Positions 1 to 9,382 of a stretch of 41,923 nt of DNA are shown one piece after another. Under the pieces are notes generated by a model. That model was not told the DNA's origin and did no database searches. It worked only from the letters and a program-made list of their open reading frames with translations. The stretch spans positions 1 through 41,923 of the forward strand of contig JAIRNF010000038.1 of assembly GCA_031258195.1 (NCBI GenBank), in the 5' to 3' direction. Position 1 is the stretch's first letter; each line of letters starts with the position of its first letter. Position numbers and translations under genes: made by a program. Origin of the DNA: Prevotellaceae bacterium. GTDB taxonomy: Bacteria > Bacteroidota > Bacteroidia > Bacteroidales > UBA932.

Positions 1-2182
1 CGGTACGGGCAAAAATTGCCATTTTCGGAGCGAGTGTATCATTATCCACTCCTATTACTGTTTGCACCAACTCCATCCCTCCCATTGTTAACTTAGGAAT
101 AGCGGCGCTCAACAGCACATTATTATACCTGTTATTATAATACACACTTAGCATAAGCGAGTCGTTAACTACAGCGGGTAACTCAAGAACGTTACTCAAG
201 TACTCTGTATTACGAAGCAGAAGGTACAAGTTTAGCTCGTCGTTGCTAAGGCTATCTACAGCATGGTATGGAACAAATGCTTTAAAGTATTGTGAAAGCG
301 AATTACTTAATGCGGCAGGTAATGTGGCAAGCGAGAAAGCTCCGCTGAGAGCTGCTTCTATAATTGGCGCGTTTAAGCTGATATTTTTAGAACCATCTTC
401 GCTATTATCCATTTTTAACCGCAATGAGTCCTGATAAAATACACCTCTGTCTGTAGCAAGCTGTAATGAATCAATACTCAGATTCGCCTTCATTTTATCT
501 AGATCGAAACTCTGAATTTCTGCTTGTATTAATGCATACAGATCTGCCCCTTTATACTGCGGGATAAAATTCAGACTATCGAATTTTATATGTCTTGCCT
601 CTGCCTCTAAATACAAATACGGATTATTTGTGGTTATATTTTCTCCTTTTGCTCTTAGCCATAATGGTACATTACTATCTTTTACTTCTGCCAAAAAGCG
701 TAAACTATCACCGGCATATAGAGCATCTGCATAAATATCTCGATAGCTGTATCCGTTATAATCAAAACGTTTTACATCAGCATTAAGCGCTGCCGCAATG
801 TCTCCGTTCCCACTCATTCCACCTTTAATTACGGCATCTAAGCTAACAATACCAAGCGTTGTATCGGCAAGTAAGCGTGCAACATTAAAGTCGTGTGCCG
901 CAAGTTTTCCGTCGATATGGGCATTACCCGTTGAGAGAACATAACCACCCTTACCATTTAACGCCAATTCACCAGACGATGTATTAACGTTCAACTTAAT
1001 TTGCATATCGGGTAACGCACCTTTTAAAAGAACTTCAAGGTTTACAAAATCGGTATTTATCGGAATATCTATTACATTACCGGTACCTGTAGTTGCCAGC
1101 TGTTGCGTTAAGCGGGTAAGTCTCTTATTGTCTATGAGTAGCTGACGGATGTTTAGCTCAAATGGTGCATTTTCCCAGTCGGCATAGCTGGCTATATATG
1201 CATTTGCATCTATAGAAAATGTTCTGCCAAATATAAGGTAGAATGATTCGAGCCTCACTTCGAGTAAGCCGCCTTCTGCATGTACCCCTAAGAGCAACGA
1301 ATCTTTCATGTTCGCCATGGGCGGATAGAACATAGCAATATCTGAAGGGTGCAGCACAAACCAATCTATGGGAAGGTAAAATTTGGCTTTTGTAGCCAAA
1401 CTATCGAACGTTGTACTGGAGTAGTCTACATAAGCTTCTTCTATTTGTATTTCCGATTTATTTAAGCGTAGCACAAAATCAGAAAGCCGCATACGTTTAT
1501 TTGCAGACGTAACATCGGCAGTAAACTCCTGTAGCTTAAATCCGCTGGACTCTTCAAACGACAAATGCTTGAGCTTTACCATAAAATCTTCGACAGATGT
1601 AAAACTGAAATCGGTATCTAACCGCAAGCTGTCGATATAAATATGGTTATAGTCGAATTCCTTACTTACAGTAGGTTCCGAAAGGATATCGTAGTATATT
1701 TTTCCGTTAGCTAACGAAATATTATCCAGGTTTATAATGAATGCAGCCCCCGGAGATGTTGTTGTATCTACCTCTCCGGAGCTAAATGCATCTATAAAAA
1801 ACTGATAGTTTAAATTGCCTCCCGCACTATCAGCATATAGCCGTATAGTAAAATCATAAATATCAACCGAGTTAACTTGCAACTTACCGCTCAGCAACGG
1901 CAGTAAAGAAAACTCGGCTGAAATATCTTTCATATAGAGAAGCGTATCACCCCTTAAATCTGCGGCATAAACGTCTTTCAATTCTAAACGGCTAAACGGT
2001 CGGAATTTTACACTACCAACCGATATTTCACTATTCGTTATTTTCATCACTTCTTTTAAAGCGATATCAACAACAAAACGTTGTACAGGAGGTAGCCATA
2101 ATAGAATATACACTAGCACCAACAATGATACCAGCGATATAAAAAACCAAAGTACTATTTTTTTTAACCGTCTAATAGCCAG
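1..2182 (-). CDS. TamB-like translocation/assembly module protein (partial, C-terminus off window)
   Basis: About 727 codons read open on the minus strand to the window edge. The start shows a short basic stretch (RRLKK), then one hydrophobic anchor (about residues 9-30) ending in LLWLPPVQRFVVDIALKEV. The rest is long beta-rich sequence with recurring segments such as ISVGSVKFRPFSRLELKDV and ADLRGDTLLYMKDI, typical of Bacteroidota AsmA/TamB-like inner-membrane-anchored proteins. TamB family members span the periplasm and help lipids or outer-membrane proteins reach the outer membrane. Bacteroidota homologues are about 1,500 residues, so roughly half is visible. No ATG or GTG opens the frame before the membrane anchor: candidates are CTG at 2182 or ATT at 2176. 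An ATG at 2196 is one base out of frame. Family call fairly sure, start unsure. Confidence 0.8.
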   Translation of the reverse strand, partial: MAIRRLKKIVLWFFISLVSLLVLVYILLWLPPVQRFVVDIALKEVMKITNSEISVGSVKFRPFSRLELKDVYAADLRGDTLLYMKDISAEFSLLPLLSGKLQVNSVDIYDFTIRLYADSAGGNLNYQFFIDAFSSGEVDTTTSPGAAFIINLDNISLANGKIYYDILSEPTVSKEFDYNHIYIDSLRLDTDFSFTSVEDFMVKLKHLSFEESSGFKLQEFTADVTSANKRMRLSDFVLRLNKSEIQIEEAYVDYSSTTFDSLATKAKFYLPIDWFVLHPSDIAMFYPPMANMKDSLLLGVHAEGGLLEVRLESFYLIFGRTFSIDANAYIASYADWENAPFELNIRQLLIDNKRLTRLTQQLATTGTGNVIDIPINTDFVNLEVLLKGALPDMQIKLNVNTSSGELALNGKGGYVLSTGNAHIDGKLAAHDFNVARLLADTTLGIVSLDAVIKGGMSGNGDIAAALNADVKRFDYNGYSYRDIYADALYAGDSLRFLAEVKDSNVPLWLRAKGENITTNNPYLYLEAEARHIKFDSLNFIPQYKGADLYALIQAEIQSFDLDKMKANLSIDSLQLATDRGVFYQDSLRLKMDNSEDGSKNISLNAPIIEAALSGAFSLATLPAALSNSLSQYFKAFVPYHAVDSLSNDELNLYLLLRNTEYLSNVLELPAVVNDSLMLSVYYNNRYNNVLLSAAIPKLTMGGMELVQTVIGVDNDTLAPKMAIFART

Positions 2183-2295
2183 ATTATTTATTGATCATAC
2201 AAGTTTCTTTGAAGCTTGCGTTAAAATTGGTTGTATAGTTAATAAACGACAATTTCACGTATTTGATTAATAAAAATACAAATAAATTTTAAAGT

Positions 2296-2330
2296 AACTA
2301 AAAAGCCTGAAGATAATAATCTCCTGGCTT
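2296..2330 (-). terminator. Rho-independent terminator after the receptor pseudogene
   Basis: Read on the minus strand, AAGCCaGGAGA pairs with TCTtCaGGCTT around a TTATTA loop (2303-2330), an 11-position stem with two mismatches, followed directly by a T run (about 2299-2304). It lies just after the stop codon of the receptor pseudogene at 2357 and before the TamB-like gene, so it would end the receptor transcript. Confidence 0.6.
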
Positions 2331-2356
2331 ATATATTTCATCAACAATTAATAGGT

Positions 2357-4677
2357 TTATTTGCTCGTACTCATTACGCCCGATTCCGAATCGGCGTTGT
2401 CCAAGCGCTTGTGCGCCGAATTATACTTACGTCCAAAAGAAAAGCTGTAGTTGATCTTAAACATAAACATGCGGGAACTTTCGTTGACATAATTTCTCTT
2501 CTTATACGATGCGTATTGCGACCTATTCTCCTCATCCATTTTATAGTTATCGACAAATGGATTGAATGCACCAATGCTAAGAGCCAGATTTTTATGCTGA
2601 TACTGTACCATTAGGTAGTGTACGTTTTCTCCTCCCTACACGGTTTCGCAGAAAAACCAGTTCCAGTTTGTTTGTAAGCCGAGCGCTACCATAAAGTTTT
2701 TGCACGTTGCCGTTACATCCATCTCGGTGTACCAATTGGTATAGGTATGCGAGTAGTGGTGTCCGTTGCCCATGTAGTGGTTAACTCCTCCGGTAGCAGA
2801 AAATTGTACGATATCTTTTATAGGTACTACTCTTACGGTAGCCCTCCCGTCTATACGCTGCCAGTTCTTTTGGTTATTCCATGTCTGAACAATTTTGTCT
2901 CCTTCCCAGAACTTCTCTTCCATAATTGCCTTTGGCTGATAATCGTACCCTCCGGTAAGGTTTCCGTAAAACAGCCCTTTCTTATATTCGTACGTAAGCG
3001 CAACTCGGCATTTTTTGTAGGGTTTCAAGCCGGGATTACCACGCTGTACCTGTAACGAATCAATTGTTTGCCGCACATCGCTTAGTTTGACAGTGAAGGG
3101 TTAGAGCTATATATGCTTGCGTTAAGACGAAGGAACGACTTATCCGACAATTTATAGTGCAATACCAAACGGGGATTGAAGGTATAGTCGTCAAAATCTT
3201 CATTTCCCTCTTTAAACCACGAGCGGGTAACACCGCACCTACTGTATAGTCCAACTTTTTCAGCTTACCTTTTAACTCGGCATAGGCGTAGGTAACGGCT
3301 TGTTGCATTTCCGTATTATAGGTATGCCCATTAATATACTCGTTATCTGATACCGACTGGGTGTGCCTGATACCCGCGCTAAGGCTGATTTTAGAAAACT
3401 TCTTTTCATAAATTCCTTCTCCGATAATAGAGTACTTATCCCCTTCCGCCGTATTATTGATATCAGTAAGTATATTACCGTTACGACTCTCCTGATAAAT
3501 ACGGCTAAAGCTACTTTGATTATAAGTACCCACAAGGTTAAAAACGAGAGTTTGGTTATTCTTTAGGTTTTCCTGATAGTATAAATCCAACGAAGGGCGA
3601 TGCGATTTATCGGTTGACTTATCTAGCATCCTAACCCTATCGCTAGGATCTGCTACATTATAAAGAGAGCCATTGTAGTCTTGGTTGGGTGTATTATCCG
3701 ACCAATAGCGAAAAGCAACGTTAAACATACGCTTATCTGGCTCCATATAGCTATAGCCTGCCTTTAAATACTGCCGCCGCATTTTCCAATGTCCCAGTTC
3801 ACCTTCCTCCCTACGATGAAGCATAGCGCCATCCGGATACAGAAACTTTTCTTCGTTATCGCGCCAAACCTCCTTAAAATCACGGTGGCTGATGCTGTAA
3901 CTAGCCGAAAACTCCGACTTCTTATGATTTACTTTAGCATATACGGAATTATTACCCCACATCGGAAAATCGAATGCATCATTTATCTCGATCCCGAAGC
4001 TGCCACCAGTTTCAGGACGACGTACAATATAGTCTAGCACCACTTCGGCATTACCGTATCGTAGTCCGGGATTATCATGATACTCGATACGAATAATCTC
4101 ATCGGGTTGTAGAGCAGTAATCTCTTTTAGCTCCACCTGAACACCGTTGATACGAAATTGCGACTCTCCGCCTCCGGGCAAAGACACTTCGTTAAAAAGC
4201 GGATTTACTTGCAGCTGAGGTAGCATTAGCTGTTGAAGCAAAGTTATACCATCATTAGTAGATGCTTTTACCTGCCGCTCTGACGGAAATACAACTTTTT
4301 TGTCGGAATAGCCGGTGGTTGCCGATCCCTGAACAGTTGCGCCTGCCAGCATAACGGCATCTTCTACTAAAAGTATTTCGCCCAAAGAATAACTCTTCTG
4401 TAAATCTGCTATTTCTACTGTTTGGGGCAAATAACCTATGCTAGAAAATAGTATCCTGTAATCTCCCTGCTCCACCTTATCGAACACAAAAGCACCCTTT
4501 TGGTTGGTTGTTGCCGTCGCAACTGTAACCGAATCTTTATGTTTACAGTATAACGTTTGAAAAATCGATGGCATTGCCGCTTTTTTCTTCCTTCACTACC
4601 CCGTCTATCCTGAAGTTTTGGGCAAAAACTCCCTGTACGGTGCCACACAATAGCACCATGATAATAAATCGTTTCAT
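2357..4677 (-). pseudogene. TonB-dependent outer-membrane receptor, degraded (3 frameshifts + 1 nonsense)
   Basis: The decayed protein starts with a signal peptide, MKRFIIMVLLCGTVQGVFAQ (ATG at 4677), then a carboxypeptidase-regulatory-like domain (GAFVFDKVEQGDYRILFSSI), a plug region (LPGGGESQFRINGV, IIRIEYHDNPGLRYGNAEV) and a beta-barrel ending in MFKINYSFSFGRKYN. This matches Bacteroidota outer-membrane beta-barrel receptors of about 770 residues. The frame breaks near 4546-4560 (after SNVIL), near 3222-3235 (after YTVGAVL) and near 3081-3090 (after SNPSLSN). A TAG at 2636-2638 interrupts ETV-GGENVHYL and looks like TGG changed to TAG. Homology continues cleanly across every break, so the gene decayed by point changes. 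The longest intact piece, 3060-4574, would not make a whole barrel. It could only be functional if all four lesions are sequencing errors. Confidence 0.85.
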
Positions 4678-4825
4678 AGGTCCAATATTAATTATTTGTT
4701 CGAATTGCAGGGTAACTATCTTACCTGCTTGAGCTGCTTTACTAATAAGACGGCAGGCGTTTTAATTTGCTACAACAAATTGAAATATTTTTTTACTTTT
4801 TCATTTTTATCCAATATACGACTCT

Positions 4826-4833
4826 TACATTTG
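4826..4833 (+). promoter_or_regulatory. Possible -7 promoter element (TACATTTG)
   Basis: TACATTTG fits the Bacteroidota -7 consensus TAnnTTTG. It lies 22 bases before an ATG at 4856 that opens about 20 plausible codons (MSFNEQSVERVKTSLLEIML) before running antisense into the receptor remnant. It may be the leftover promoter and start of a gene lost by rearrangement. No clear -33 TTG was seen, so the call is weak. Confidence 0.25.
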
Positions 4834-4899
4834 TTTGGTATGACGATTAAAAGTTATGTCATTTAATGAACAATCGGTCGAAAGAGTAAAAACTTCTTT

Positions 4900-5195
4900 G
4901 CTAGAAATAATGCTAAAGAAGACCTTTAAAATCAAAGTGCGGACTATTATCTCCCCAGAAACGAAAATCAGCGTTAAGCACTCGCTTATCAGGCTCAGTA
5001 AAACTATACCCTACCTTCAAGTATTGCCAACCGGTTTTAAACTTTTCCAACTCGCTCTCTTCTTTACGCTATAGTATGAACCGTTGGGATAAACAAATTT
5101 TTCTTCATTATCTCGCCAAACTTCTTTAAAATTGCGGCGGCTTATGTTAACAAGACGAACAAATTCGTAAATAGCCGCAACTTCTTTTTGATTAA
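4900..5195 (-). pseudogene. Remnant of a second TonB-dependent receptor paralog
   Basis: Reading the minus strand in two frames gives NISRRNFKEVWRDNEEKFVY, PNGSYY, then after a frameshift RKEESELEKFKTGWQYLKV, GYSFTEPDKRVLNADFRFW and GDNSPHFDFKG. These align one-to-one with the middle barrel of the neighbouring pseudogene (ISHRDFKEVWRDNEEKFLYP, REEGELGHWKMRRQYLKA, GYSYMEPDKRMFNVAFRYW, SDNTPNQDYNG). The copies differ at many positions, so this is a diverged paralog rather than a recent duplicate. Only about 90 codons survive. The rest of the 4680-5324 gap (4680-4899 and 5196-5324) is AT-rich, with no other gene seen. Confidence 0.75.
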
Positions 5196-5324
5196 AAAAA
5201 ATTATTTTATTTATTGCTTGTCTCTCAATATTTAAAGAATTTACTTTAACAAAGATTTAAAATAAATATTAGGTATAATTCCAACTTTTTCGATTTTCAT
5301 AGTCTTTATAGTAAAACCATACTC

Positions 5325-5888
5325 GTGCACACCAAAAGTATAGAAATTGCATCAGCGCTAGTGCGTCAAGCGCGTAAAGGCAACCAGCAAGCCATTTATA
5401 AGCTATACAAAATGTATGTCGCCGCGATGTATAATATTAGCATACGTATTGTTTCGAATCAACTCGATGCTGAAGATATTTTACAGGAATCATTTACAAT
5501 CGCTTTCAACAGCTTCGGATCGCTCAAAGAAGACTCGTTGTTCAGTGCATGGTTAAAGCGAATTGTAATAAATAAATCGATTAGCCATTTAAAAAGAAAT
5601 AAACAGGAGTTTACCAACGTTGACAAGCTGCAGCTGGCGGAAGACGAGTTCACCGATGATGAGCTATCGAACAGCATTACTCCAGAGATGATTCACAACG
5701 CCATTAAAACGTTGCCCGATAAAGCGAGAGTAGTGCTTAATCTCTATCTGCTAGAAGGATATAGGCATAAAGAAATTGCCGAACTATTAGATATATCGGA
5801 ATCGACCTCTAAATCTCAATACCGCCGGGCATGCAGAATTTTGCAAGATAAGCTGAATAAGGCGGCCATTTTAAATAAAGATTTTTAA
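5325..5888 (+). CDS. ECF-type RNA polymerase sigma factor
   Basis: This 187-residue protein has sigma-70 region 2 at about residues 20-93 (LYKMYVAAMYNISIRIV, then DAEDILQESFTIAFNSF, WLKRIVINKSISHLKRNK) and region 4 at about 125-178 (LPDKARVVLNLYLLEGYRHK, EIAELLDISESTSKSQYRRA). That is the normal length and domain order of extracytoplasmic-function sigma factors, which direct RNA polymerase to envelope-stress or signal-dependent promoters. The start is GTG at 5325; no in-frame ATG lies upstream in the open frame. It opens a three-gene operon with a membrane protein (2 bases downstream) and an exported repeat protein, and probably autoregulates the operon. Family call is firm; the signal is unknown. 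Confidence 0.93.
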   Translation: MHTKSIEIASALVRQARKGNQQAIYKLYKMYVAAMYNISIRIVSNQLDAEDILQESFTIAFNSFGSLKEDSLFSAWLKRIVINKSISHLKRNKQEFTNVDKLQLAEDEFTDDELSNSITPEMIHNAIKTLPDKARVVLNLYLLEGYRHKEIAELLDISESTSKSQYRRACRILQDKLNKAAILNKDF

Positions 5889-5890
5889 CC

Positions 5891-6415
5891 ATGAAGCTAG
5901 AATCGCACATAAAAAACATACGCCAACAGCTAGATGTCGAAAAACCTGACACCGACTCTATCTGGATAGGCATCTCACAGTCGTTAAACGAAAAACCAAA
6001 GCAGCAACACTCTAACCGTTGGAAGTATGCGCTAGCTATTGCAACATCGGTAGTAGTGCTGTTTGCGGCAGGCTATTTTACCCGTACCGCACCCACACAG
6101 CAGCTTATCTTTGTAAACCTCGATCCTACCCTTGCACGGCAAGAGGCAGAGCTGGTGGGGCAGATAAAAACATACTCTAAGCGATTGCAAAAATCAACCG
6201 TTGATTTAAATACCCTTCCGACAACACCCGATGAGCTAGAAGATATTGACAGACTAATCGAAATATATTCCGCCGATTTAAAAAAACATGGTTCGAACCC
6301 ACAGATTGTACAGTCATTAATTGATCTCTACAGCAAAAAAGTACTAGTACTACGAAGAATGTTAAACGAAATTGAAAAAATGAAAGCTTATGAAAATAAT
6401 AAAATCAATATTTAG
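5891..6415 (+). CDS. Putative anti-sigma factor, single-pass membrane protein
   Basis: The product is 174 residues: a charged cytoplasmic N-terminus (1-44), one hydrophobic helix (about 45-62, YALAIATSVVVLFAAGYF) and a helical, charged outer region (about 80-170) with likely coiled-coil character (ARQEAELVGQIKTYSKRL, YSKKVLVLRRMLNEIEKMK). No zinc-binding anti-sigma HxxxCxxC motif is present. The anti-sigma role is inferred from its place directly after an ECF sigma gene and from the one-helix topology. Its last 26 bases overlap the next gene, which suggests coupled translation. Confidence 0.6.
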   Translation: MKLESHIKNIRQQLDVEKPDTDSIWIGISQSLNEKPKQQHSNRWKYALAIATSVVVLFAAGYFTRTAPTQQLIFVNLDPTLARQEAELVGQIKTYSKRLQKSTVDLNTLPTTPDELEDIDRLIEIYSADLKKHGSNPQIVQSLIDLYSKKVLVLRRMLNEIEKMKAYENNKINI

Positions 6416-7715
6416 CCTCACTCTAATCCTACTTGTTCTTAGTGTCAATACCAAGCTCTATGCAGCTACAGAGGGTAAAGATTCTTTCGAAAAAAATTTC
6501 GGCATAGGCTCCGCCAAAATGCTTGTCTTAGTAGGACATAATTCTAATGTTGAAATACTGACAGGTGATAATGATGAAATTAAAGTGTGGGGCGAAATAA
6601 CCCATGGCGAAGGTAGCGACGAAGATATCAAGAACCTAGTTAGCGCGTTTAAAAATATTGAATCAAAAAGATCGGGTAACACAGCCAACATAAACCTCAA
6701 TCATTTTATTAAATCGTCGGTAACAAATGGAAAGAATACTATAACGCTAGCTAGCGGAGAGAAGATATCGATTAAGAACGCCACGATTAGTACTTCCTAT
6801 AAGATATGGATTCCCAAAAATTTCAACATAGAGTTAAACCATACATACGGATCGGTTAACGTAGCCGATATAGACGGCAATCTCACTCTTAACCTATATA
6901 GCACCAAATTCACGACAGGTAACTTCGGCTCAACCGGAAAATTCGATATGAAGTATTCTAGAGGTAGCATAGGAAGCGGCGGCAACAGTACGTTTAAGCT
7001 ATATAGCTGCGACCTCGTTAATATCAAAGGGCTAAAAAATGTTTCGATAGACTCGAAGTACTCTAAGCTAAACATCCAAAGTGCGCAGAGCGTAAAGATT
7101 GACTCATACAGCGATAAGCTACTCTTCGAACAAGCTGCCAGCTTTACGTTTAATGCCAAGTACAGCGAGCTGCGTATTAACAGCAATATTGGTTCATTTA
7201 CCACAAATCTTTACAGCAGCAAAATATGGGCAAAAGATATGAGCGAGGTAAAATTCGATGCGAAGTACTCTGAATTCAGAGCCGATAATATCAGCGGCCT
7301 TGCCATATCATCATCGTACAGCAATAAATACATGGTAGGTACGATAGCTACTCTTTCTTGCACCGACTCTAAGTACGACGACTTTAAGCTATCAATCCTT
7401 ACTACCAGCTGTAACATGAGGAAAGCGTACAGTACCAAGCTTAACATTGAGGGCACCTCTGCTTCGTTCAGTAAATTTTACGGCGATTTTACTTACGGTA
7501 GCGTTTACCTGAAGCTTCATAAGGATAGCGGTGGTATTAACCTGAAGTATAATGCAAAAAATGGAAAGACTTATAAACCGAGAAGCTGGCATTATTCTAA
7601 AATAGATAGAAGCAAAGACGGCTCGACAATAGATTTTGAAGGCAAAACCACCCCCAATGCAAAAGCTACCATAGAGTTTACTTCATACGGCGCCGACATT
7701 AATATAGAAGAGTAG
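6390..7715 (+). CDS. Exported beta-solenoid repeat protein (DUF4097-like)
   Basis: The 441-residue product has a Sec signal peptide (MKIIKSIFSLTLILLVLSVN then TKLYAA). Its body is built of short repeats roughly 20 residues apart centred on KYS or LYS: FDMKYSRGSI, IDSKYSKLNI, FNAKYSELRI, FDAKYSEFRA, CTDSKYDDFKL. It opens with KMLVLVGHNSNVEILTGDN, like the start of Bacteroidota DUF4097/putative adhesin-type proteins that fold as right-handed beta-helices. It is probably periplasmic or cell-surface. Co-transcription with the sigma/anti-sigma pair suggests it is the output or sensor of that system. No enzymatic motif is visible. Confidence 0.7.
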   Translation: MKIIKSIFSLTLILLVLSVNTKLYAATEGKDSFEKNFGIGSAKMLVLVGHNSNVEILTGDNDEIKVWGEITHGEGSDEDIKNLVSAFKNIESKRSGNTANINLNHFIKSSVTNGKNTITLASGEKISIKNATISTSYKIWIPKNFNIELNHTYGSVNVADIDGNLTLNLYSTKFTTGNFGSTGKFDMKYSRGSIGSGGNSTFKLYSCDLVNIKGLKNVSIDSKYSKLNIQSAQSVKIDSYSDKLLFEQAASFTFNAKYSELRINSNIGSFTTNLYSSKIWAKDMSEVKFDAKYSEFRADNISGLAISSSYSNKYMVGTIATLSCTDSKYDDFKLSILTTSCNMRKAYSTKLNIEGTSASFSKFYGDFTYGSVYLKLHKDSGGINLKYNAKNGKTYKPRSWHYSKIDRSKDGSTIDFEGKTTPNAKATIEFTSYGADINIEE

Positions 7716-7812
7716 GTAACAGAAAATATGCTATCTCTAGCGAGAACGTATTAGATGGAAGCTATCACCCCCATCGTACTGAACGGATGCGGGGAAAATA
7801 CCAAAGAAGATA

Positions 7813-7863
7813 AAGAAATAAGGATCAAGGCTTATTCGCTAAAAGCCTTGATCTTTATTTCTT
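7813..7863. terminator. Bidirectional terminator hairpin
   Basis: The core arms GATCAAGGCTT (7823-7833) and AAGCCTTGATC (7843-7853) are perfectly complementary around a 9-base loop. The stem continues outward through A-rich and T-rich flanks to about 21 pairs (7813-7863) with one G-U pair. It ends in T runs on both strands and sits between the convergent genes ending at 7715 and 7898. The rest of 7716-7897 holds nothing recognisable. Confidence 0.88.
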
Positions 7864-7897
7864 GCCTTTCATATACCACTAGCGATTATTCCATACT

Positions 7898-9334
7898 CTA
7901 ACGAACATATTTTCGCGCCCAACAGATAAATAGAACGAGTACTCCTAAAGTACATATTCCTCCGGCTATATATCCGATAGAGTGTGAAAGCCGTAACCCT
8001 TCCGGAGCAACCATAATATAAGTTGAGACAACCATCGTCATAAACAGAGCAGGTATCAGCGATATCAAATACATTTTCTTCTTCTGAAATAAATATATAG
8101 TGATTACCCAAAGCGTAATGGCTGCAAGCGTTTGGTTAGTCCATGCAAAATATCGCCAGATGATATCAAAACCGTTTTTATCCATTAAGCTGTATATAAG
8201 AATAGCAACACCTGCGGTAAATAGAGGAGCAGCGACATATAAACGGTTACGTACAGGTTTCTGATCATATTTAAAAAAGTCCGCAACAATTAAACGCGCA
8301 GAGCGAAACGCTGTATCGCCAGAGGTAATTGGCGCTGCTATTACCCCGAAAATTGCCAGTATTGCACCTAAAGTACCTAACCATTCTTTAGTTATAGCGT
8401 TAACAACCACTGCGGCATTGGTTTCGGTAGCGAATATTTCTTTACCTTGATCTGTATCGAAGAAAAAGTACGAAGCGGCTGCCGCCCATATCAAAGCTAC
8501 AATCCCTTCCGCTATCATCGATCCGTAAAAAATAGGTCTGCCGTAACGCTCATTCTTCATACAACGTGCCATTAGTGGCGATTGTGTTGCATGAAATCCC
8601 GATACAGCTCCACAAGCAATAGATACAAACATCATCGGAAAGATGGGCATGCCGGCAGCATTGGGATGCTTATTCTGTAAACCGTCCCAGATTTCCGGAA
8701 GCGCGGGCTGGTAAATAATAATAGCAGCCAGTATGCCCACAGCCATAAACAGCAGACAGAACCCAAAAACAGGGTACACTTTTCCGATAATTTTATCTAT
8801 AGGCAGTAATGTTGCCAAAATATAATACAAGAAAATGACCACTATCCAGAACATCGCATCCAAATGTTCGGGAGTGAGCTGAGCCAACAGCCCGGCAGGT
8901 CCGGCAACAAAAACAACACCTACCAGTACCATTAGTATAACCATGAACACAGACAGTATTTTCTTTGGTATTCTCCCCAGATATTTTCCGTGTATCTCCG
9001 AAAGGCTTGCTCCGCCGTCACGTACAGATATCATTCCGGATATATAATCATGAACGGCACCGGCAAAAATACTACCGAAAACAATCCACAGAAAAGAAGC
9101 GGTACCGAATTTTGCACCCATTATCGCTCCGAAAATCGGACCTAATCCGGCAATATTCAAGAACTGGATCATGAATATACGCCATGTTTTCATGGGTATA
9201 TAGTCAACACCGTCGGCATGCGTATAAGCCGGAGTTTTTCTTGCAGGTTCCGCTCCGAAAACTTTTTCTACAAACTTGCCATAGATGAAATACCCACCGA
9301 TTAATAAGGCTATGGAGATAAAAAAAGTGATCAT
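7898..9334 (-). CDS. cstA: CstA-family carbon starvation transporter
   Basis: This is a 478-residue multi-pass inner-membrane protein. Its start, MITFFISIALLIGGYFIYGK, FVEKVFG and then PAYTHADGVDYIPMKTWRI, is the CstA N-terminal signature. It is followed by FLNIAGLGPIFGAIMGAKFG and FAGAVHDYISGMISVRDGG. Characterised CstA/BtsT proteins take up peptides or pyruvate under carbon limitation. The form here is shorter than the roughly 700-residue enterobacterial CstA but normal for Bacteroidota. It is the last gene of the minus-strand locus, 48 bases after the ROK kinase gene and followed by the strong terminator at 7813-7863. Co-transcription with the glycan genes would fit a carbon-scavenging role; the substrate is not readable. 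Confidence 0.88.
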   Translation of the reverse strand: MITFFISIALLIGGYFIYGKFVEKVFGAEPARKTPAYTHADGVDYIPMKTWRIFMIQFLNIAGLGPIFGAIMGAKFGTASFLWIVFGSIFAGAVHDYISGMISVRDGGASLSEIHGKYLGRIPKKILSVFMVILMVLVGVVFVAGPAGLLAQLTPEHLDAMFWIVVIFLYYILATLLPIDKIIGKVYPVFGFCLLFMAVGILAAIIIYQPALPEIWDGLQNKHPNAAGMPIFPMMFVSIACGAVSGFHATQSPLMARCMKNERYGRPIFYGSMIAEGIVALIWAAAASYFFFDTDQGKEIFATETNAAVVVNAITKEWLGTLGAILAIFGVIAAPITSGDTAFRSARLIVADFFKYDQKPVRNRLYVAAPLFTAGVAILIYSLMDKNGFDIIWRYFAWTNQTLAAITLWVITIYLFQKKKMYLISLIPALFMTMVVSTYIMVAPEGLRLSHSIGYIAGGICTLGVLVLFICWARKYVR

Positions 9335-9382
9335 TGGTTTAGGTTTATTAAGCTGCTACGTATTAGAATGGGTATTAAATTA

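Noticed and set aside
2747-3055. A 102-codon plus-strand frame inside the receptor pseudogene.
   Set aside because: The opposite strand carries clear receptor barrel sequence; this frame has no recognisable features.
4856-5074. A 72-codon plus-strand gene after a possible promoter.
   Set aside because: All but the first 20 codons are antisense to the receptor remnant, so it is at most the stub of a lost gene.
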